A DNA stretch of 7,906 nucleotides from Bacteriovoracales bacterium (GTDB lineage: Bacteria; Bdellovibrionota; Bacteriovoracia; Bacteriovoracales; Bacteriovoracaceae). The stretch spans positions 1 to 7,906 of the forward strand of contig SKGZ01000293.1 of the NCBI GenBank assembly GCA_007117175.1, in the 5' to 3' direction. Shown piece after piece: positions 5,249 through 7,906 of this stretch; the first letter of the stretch is position 1, and each line of letters opens with the position of its first letter. The translations under genes were made by a program, and so were the position numbers. The notes beneath the pieces were generated by a model. That model searched no databases and was not told the origin of the DNA. It saw nothing but the letters and a program-made list of their open reading frames with translations.

Positions 5249-5920
5249 ATGACCATTGATTACTCTCGATCTAAAAAATTACGGGCCGAATATTTGGCCA
5301 AGCACTTGGAAAAGTTATTTCCCAAAATGCCTATTCCTTTGGACCATACTGATCCCTATACATTGTTGATTGCGGTCTTGCTCTCTGCTCAATGCACTGA
5401 TGAGCGGGTTAATCAGGTGACTCCGCAACTTTTTACCAAGGCCATCACTCCACAGCAAATGGTGAAATTATCAGTGGAACAAATTCAACAGATCATTCGC
5501 CCTTGTGGATTGTCTTTGCAAAAAGCGAAGGCCATCCACCAGCTTTCAAAGATCTTGATTGAAAAGCACAACTCACAGGTCCCCGCGAACCTCGAGCAAT
5601 TAGAAAGTTTGCCAGGAGTTGGCCATAAAACCGCTTCAGTGGTGATGGCCCAGGCCTTTGGTGAACCCAGTTTCCCAGTGGACACTCATATTCATCGATT
5701 GGCGCAAGCTTGGGGACTGAGTAGTGGTAAAAATGTGACTCAGACTGAAAAAGATCTGAAAAAACTTTTTGCTAGAAATTTATGGAATAAACTTCATTTG
5801 CAAATCATTTTTTATGGTCGACAATATTGCACAGCGAGGCAATGTGATGGACAGAGCTGTCAGGTGTGCCAATTATTTTTTCCTAACAGAAAGAAACCTA
5901 AACAAATCAAGAGGGCCTAA
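5249..5920 (+). CDS. nth: Endonuclease III (DNA glycosylase/AP lyase)
   Basis: Endonuclease III removes oxidised pyrimidines from DNA and nicks the abasic site in base-excision repair. The 223-residue product has the family core: LLSAQCTDERVNQVTP (44-59), the helix-hairpin-helix LPGVGHKTA (121-129) with the catalytic lysine K127, and VDTHIHR (144-150) with the catalytic aspartate D145. The iron-sulfur loop is present but unusual: C194, C199, C204 and C207 give C-x4-C-x4-C-x2-C instead of C-x6-C-x2-C-x5-C, and no Cys follows. The length is close to the E. coli enzyme (211 residues). The start ATG at 5249 has no Shine-Dalgarno and sits just after a -10-like TACAAT. The VC0807-family gene begins two bases after its stop, so this is the first gene of a three-gene unit. 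Confidence 0.95.
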   Translation: MTIDYSRSKKLRAEYLAKHLEKLFPKMPIPLDHTDPYTLLIAVLLSAQCTDERVNQVTPQLFTKAITPQQMVKLSVEQIQQIIRPCGLSLQKAKAIHQLSKILIEKHNSQVPANLEQLESLPGVGHKTASVVMAQAFGEPSFPVDTHIHRLAQAWGLSSGKNVTQTEKDLKKLFARNLWNKLHLQIIFYGRQYCTARQCDGQSCQVCQLFFPNRKKPKQIKRA

Positions 5921-5922
5921 GG

Positions 5923-6645
5923 ATGATGGTCAAGAAGAGTGAAAAGTCCATGTTGATGGAGATGGTTTTTAACCTGATCTTACCTGTAGTGGTTTTAAAT
6001 AAAGGTGGTGCGTACCTAGGAGATGAAGGGCCTTTCTGGGCTTTAATGATTGCTTTAGCGCTGCCATTTGGTTATGCCATTTATGATTATCGCCTTTATC
6101 AAAAAGTTAATATCTTTTCAGTATTAGGTCTATTAAATGTTCTTCTCACTGGAGGACTTGCCCTAATGGAAACCGAAGGGATCTGGTTTGCGGTCAAGGA
6201 AGCGGCCATGCCTTTGGCCATCGGTCTATTTGTACTCTTTACTGCTTTTACTCACAAGCCCTTAGTGAAAACATTAATTTTTAATGATGCTCTTTTAAAT
6301 ATGGATAAGATTACCCAGAGTATTGAAGAAAAAAAATTAGAAGCTCAAATTGAAAAGCTTTTTCGCAAGTCCACTGTGTATCTTGCAGGCTCCTTTTTTC
6401 TTAGCGCAACCTTAAACTATGCATTGGCCAGGATGATTTTTGTGGAAATCCCACGAGAGGTGAGTAAAAACGAAAGGGCTAATCTGATTAATGAGCAAAT
6501 CGCACAAATGAACTGGATGAGTTATATTGTGATTCTGGTTCCTTCCCTGATTGTCACTGGCACTTTAATGTGGTGGTTTTTCAAGCGGCTGACTCAATTA
6601 ACAGGCTTTGGCTTTCAAGAGATCATGCGAGAAAATCTACAGTGA
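5923..6645 (+). CDS. VC0807-family integral membrane protein
   Basis: This 240-residue polytopic inner-membrane protein has no known biochemical role. Hydrophobic segments lie at about residues 12-28, 38-55, 64-82, 93-110, 150-172 and 198-220, separated by a charged cytoplasmic-looking helix (125-148, 'ITQSIEEKKLEAQIEKLF'). Family-like signatures are 'LPFGYAIYDY' (47-56), 'NIFSVLGLLNVLLTGGLALM' (63-82) and 'WFAVKEAAMPLAIG' (88-101), which match the VC0807 family (related to septation protein A-like membrane proteins). GAGGG at 5911-5915 lies seven bases before ATG 5923; a second ATG follows directly. The gap to nth is only two bases, so translation is probably coupled, but no functional link to DNA repair is evident. 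Confidence 0.75.
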   Translation: MMVKKSEKSMLMEMVFNLILPVVVLNKGGAYLGDEGPFWALMIALALPFGYAIYDYRLYQKVNIFSVLGLLNVLLTGGLALMETEGIWFAVKEAAMPLAIGLFVLFTAFTHKPLVKTLIFNDALLNMDKITQSIEEKKLEAQIEKLFRKSTVYLAGSFFLSATLNYALARMIFVEIPREVSKNERANLINEQIAQMNWMSYIVILVPSLIVTGTLMWWFFKRLTQLTGFGFQEIMRENLQ

Positions 6646-6655
6646 GTATTCAGAA

Positions 6656-7348
6656 ATGAGAACCTTGCAATTCGTTCCCAACTTGCAGTGGTTTGATCAG
6701 CATTACCCTAACATTAAAACTCTTCTGTTTGACATGGATGGCACCTTGATTGATTCGGAATACTTACATGCGGTCTGCATTGCTAAATTATTTCAACATC
6801 TCAATCTTGAAATCAATTTAACAGGTCAATGGGATTTACAGTTTAAGGGACAAGCTGATGTGCAAACCTATCAAGTTCTTAAAGAAAAATATTCTTTGAG
6901 TTTGCCACTGGAAGAATTTTTAAATCTTAAAAATCATTATTGCGTGCAATTATTATCCCTGTGTCGGCAAAAAAGGATTCAATTGTATCAAGATGAATTA
7001 ATTCAATTAATTTTAGATTTTAAGAAACGTGATCTTTCAGTAGCACTTGTTACGGCCAGTGAACGAGCGGTGATGTTAGAGTGTCTCAAAGGCTTTCCAA
7101 CAGGATTATTTAATCTTACTCTAGCTCGTCAGGACACCGAACGCACCAAGCCTCATCCCGATCCCTATTTACTGGCCATGAAACAACTCAAGGTGTGCGC
7201 AGAACAAACCCTTATTTTTGAAGACTCAATGACAGGATTAAGCTCTGCTAGAGAGAGCGGAGCAAAATTTTTACGAGTAGACTGGTTTAATCAAGAGAAT
7301 TTTAAACTTAAAGGGCAACTGCAGGAGTTAGGCGAGTTGCATCTATAA
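6656..7348 (+). CDS. HAD-superfamily hydrolase (phosphoglycolate/beta-phosphoglucomutase-like)
   Basis: This 230-residue HAD phosphohydrolase belongs to the group with a helical C1 cap, which acts on phosphorylated sugars or similar small molecules. Motif I is LLFDMDGTLIDSE, with nucleophile D26 and acid/base D28. The helical cap lies at about 36-105. Motif II is LVTAS with T133, motif III is TKPHPDPY with K165, and motif IV is FEDSMTGLSSA with E189-D190. All catalytic positions are intact; the substrate is unknown. The ATG at 6656 is chosen because it lies 10 bases after the previous stop and gives a normal-length N-terminus. A TTG at 6608 would add 16 residues overlapping the upstream gene. 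The Shine-Dalgarno is weak (AGTGAG at 6641-6646, covering the upstream stop). The 3' end overlaps the convergent small gene by 41 bases. Confidence 0.92.
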   Translation: MRTLQFVPNLQWFDQHYPNIKTLLFDMDGTLIDSEYLHAVCIAKLFQHLNLEINLTGQWDLQFKGQADVQTYQVLKEKYSLSLPLEEFLNLKNHYCVQLLSLCRQKRIQLYQDELIQLILDFKKRDLSVALVTASERAVMLECLKGFPTGLFNLTLARQDTERTKPHPDPYLLAMKQLKVCAEQTLIFEDSMTGLSSARESGAKFLRVDWFNQENFKLKGQLQELGELHL

Positions 7349-7535
7349 ACTCGTCAAGATTGTAAATGCGATCTCTGAACATGAGAACTCGGTGATTGGC
7401 CTGATCTTGATTAAAGGCCTGTCTACTCAGACACTCATCTTTAATCCACTGGGGTAGTTTCTCCCAGCTCTGATCAGCTTCGAGCTTTAAAATTCTTTTA
7501 TTGAACATTAAATAATAGTGGGGTGTTTGGCTCAT
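7308..7535 (-). CDS. Small protein of unknown function (75 aa)
   Basis: I do not recognise the family. The product is soluble, mixed-charge and aromatic-rich. Two similar short blocks, 'YYLMFNKRILKLEAD' and 'HRVLMFRDRIYNLDEFI', read as beta-hairpins that could form a small repeated fold. The middle (EKLPQWIKDECLSRQAFNQDQ) looks helical. There is no signal peptide or membrane segment. It is supported as a real gene by a consensus AAGGAGG (7544-7550 on the minus strand) eight bases upstream of ATG 7535 and by a TTGACA promoter farther upstream. Its final 13 or so codons are antisense to the end of the HAD gene. Confidence 0.7.
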   Translation of the reverse strand: MSQTPHYYLMFNKRILKLEADQSWEKLPQWIKDECLSRQAFNQDQANHRVLMFRDRIYNLDEFIDATRLTPAVAL

Positions 7536-7543
7536 GTTTGATC

Positions 7544-7550
7544 CCTCCTT
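7544..7550 (-). promoter_or_regulatory. Strong ribosome binding site of the 75-residue gene
   Basis: The minus strand reads AAGGAGG, a full match to the anti-16S core, eight bases before the ATG at 7535. It is the best Shine-Dalgarno in the window. Confidence 0.8.
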
Positions 7551-7567
7551 AGATCATGCTCTTATTA

Positions 7568-7595
7568 ATTGTCTCACGAATGATTGTCCTGTCAA
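7568..7595 (-). promoter_or_regulatory. Sigma70-type promoter for the 75-residue gene
   Basis: On the minus strand, a perfect TTGACA (complement of 7590-7595) is followed after 16 bases by GACAAT (complement of 7568-7573, 4 of 6). The start would be near 7561, giving a leader of about 25 bases that contains the ribosome binding site. Confidence 0.5.
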
Positions 7596-7597
7596 TG

Positions 7598-7627
7598 CAA
7601 GGTAAGAATTGACTAGAATTTACCTTG
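7598..7627. repeat. Inverted repeat between two divergent promoters, candidate operator
   Basis: CAAGGTAA (7598-7605) and TTACCTTG (7620-7627) are perfect 8-bp inverted arms separated by 14 bases. The left arm adjoins the -35 of the minus-strand promoter and the right arm overlaps the -35 of the plus-strand promoter by three bases, a good place for a dimeric regulator to control both. The regulator is not in the window. Confidence 0.4.
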
Positions 7628-7654
7628 AGTTTTAAGTGCAGCTCAGCTTAGAAT
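7625..7654 (+). promoter_or_regulatory. Candidate promoter for the TIGR03546-type gene
   Basis: TTGAGT (7625-7630), an 18-base spacer and TAGAAT (7649-7654, 5 of 6) precede AAGGAG (7668-7673) and the ATG at 7683. An alternative -35, TTGACT (7609-7614), pairs less well with TTTAAG. Confidence 0.42.
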
Positions 7655-7682
7655 ACAGTTAAATTTCAAGGAGTTATTTGCT

Positions 7683-7906
7683 ATGAGCTTGATTTTAAAG
7701 CAGTTCTTTTCACTGTTAAAATTATTAAATTCAGAGACTGGTCACTATCAGATTGCCAGCGGACTTGCCTTGGGTTTTGTTTTAGGACTCTCTCCCTTTT
7801 TTTCTTTGCAAGGATTTCTACTGATTTTAATTTTATTATTTTTTCGCGTGCAGATGGCAGCGGCTTTGGTTTCGGCCTTCTTTTTTTCTTTCATCGCTTT
7901 TTTACT
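7683..7906 (+). CDS. TIGR03546/DUF2062-like membrane protein (3' end outside window)
   Basis: Only the first 74 codons are present. The ATG at 7683 has AAGGAG nine bases upstream. The N-terminus is 'LILKQFFSLLKLLNSETGHYQIA', then 'SGLALGFVLGLSPFFSLQ' and a strongly hydrophobic stretch through 'FLLILILLFFRVQMAAALVS', suggesting at least two membrane segments. The 'GLALGFVLGLSPFFS' signature and the short amphipathic leader resemble the TIGR03546 family and the related DUF2062 proteins, small uncharacterised membrane proteins of bacteria with an outer membrane. From memory, TIGR03546 genes often occur as a pair with a TIGR03545 gene; if so, the partner should lie just past the window. The function is unknown. 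Confidence 0.7.
   Translation, partial: MSLILKQFFSLLKLLNSETGHYQIASGLALGFVLGLSPFFSLQGFLLILILLFFRVQMAAALVSAFFFSFIAFL

Noticed and set aside
5485..5685. Minus-strand open frame inside nth
   Set aside because: It is a shadow of the helix-hairpin-helix and catalytic region of endonuclease III.
6608..6655. TTG-initiated extension of the HAD hydrolase
   Set aside because: The added residues read the upstream gene's end out of frame; ATG 6656 gives the usual short lead to motif I.
7333..7353. CGAGTT/AACTCG inverted repeat at the HAD stop codon as a terminator
   Set aside because: It has only six base pairs, a nine-base loop and no following T-run on either strand.

Overview
The window is about 7.9 kb of compact, AT-rich (roughly 40% GC by eye) bacterial chromosome. 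Nothing looks like a transposon, prophage, CRISPR array or RNA gene. Protein character suggests a Gram-negative, outer-membrane-bearing bacterium, most plausibly a Bdellovibrionota/Bacteriovorax-like organism. The reasons are a ribosomal protein L33 of the 58-residue, cysteine-poor 'MAKGPR' type, an exported subtilase with a CUB-like tail, a DUF4340 protein beside a PilZ-like protein, and a TIGR03546-type membrane protein. The taxonomic placement is inference from protein character; no homology search was run.

Layout, left to right. (1) 1-402 (+) is the 3' part of a lipoate-protein ligase gene cut by the window edge. (2) 391-696 (-) is a small unknown protein with a Cys-rich C-terminal tail. 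(3) 749-925 (+) rpmG is followed 11 bases later by (4) 937-1590 (+), a class I SAM-dependent O-methyltransferase. (5) On the minus strand, a PilZ-like protein (3344-2601) and a DUF4340 membrane-anchored protein (2569-1583) form a probable two-gene operon. (6) A 140-bp divergent intergenic region with three inverted repeats separates them from (7) 3485-5188 (+), a secreted S8 serine protease closed by a strong intrinsic terminator. (8) 5249-7348 (+) is a tight operon: endonuclease III (nth), a VC0807-family membrane protein and a HAD-family hydrolase. (9) 7308-7535 (-) is a small unknown gene with a strong ribosome binding site and a good divergent promoter. (10) 7683 to the window end (+) is the beginning of a TIGR03546-type membrane protein.

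How the genes work together: most are housekeeping (lipoylation, ribosome, base-excision repair, small-molecule hydrolysis, methyl transfer). The accessory-looking part is the divergent pair of units around 3345-3484, with an exported protease on one side and an envelope-associated DUF4340 plus PilZ-like module on the other. I see no defence island or other clear new system. The items most worth checking are the PilZ-like/DUF4340 pair and its palindromic upstream region, the non-standard [4Fe-4S] cysteine spacing in Nth, the two uncharacterised small genes, and the inverted repeat lying between two divergent promoters at 7568-7654.
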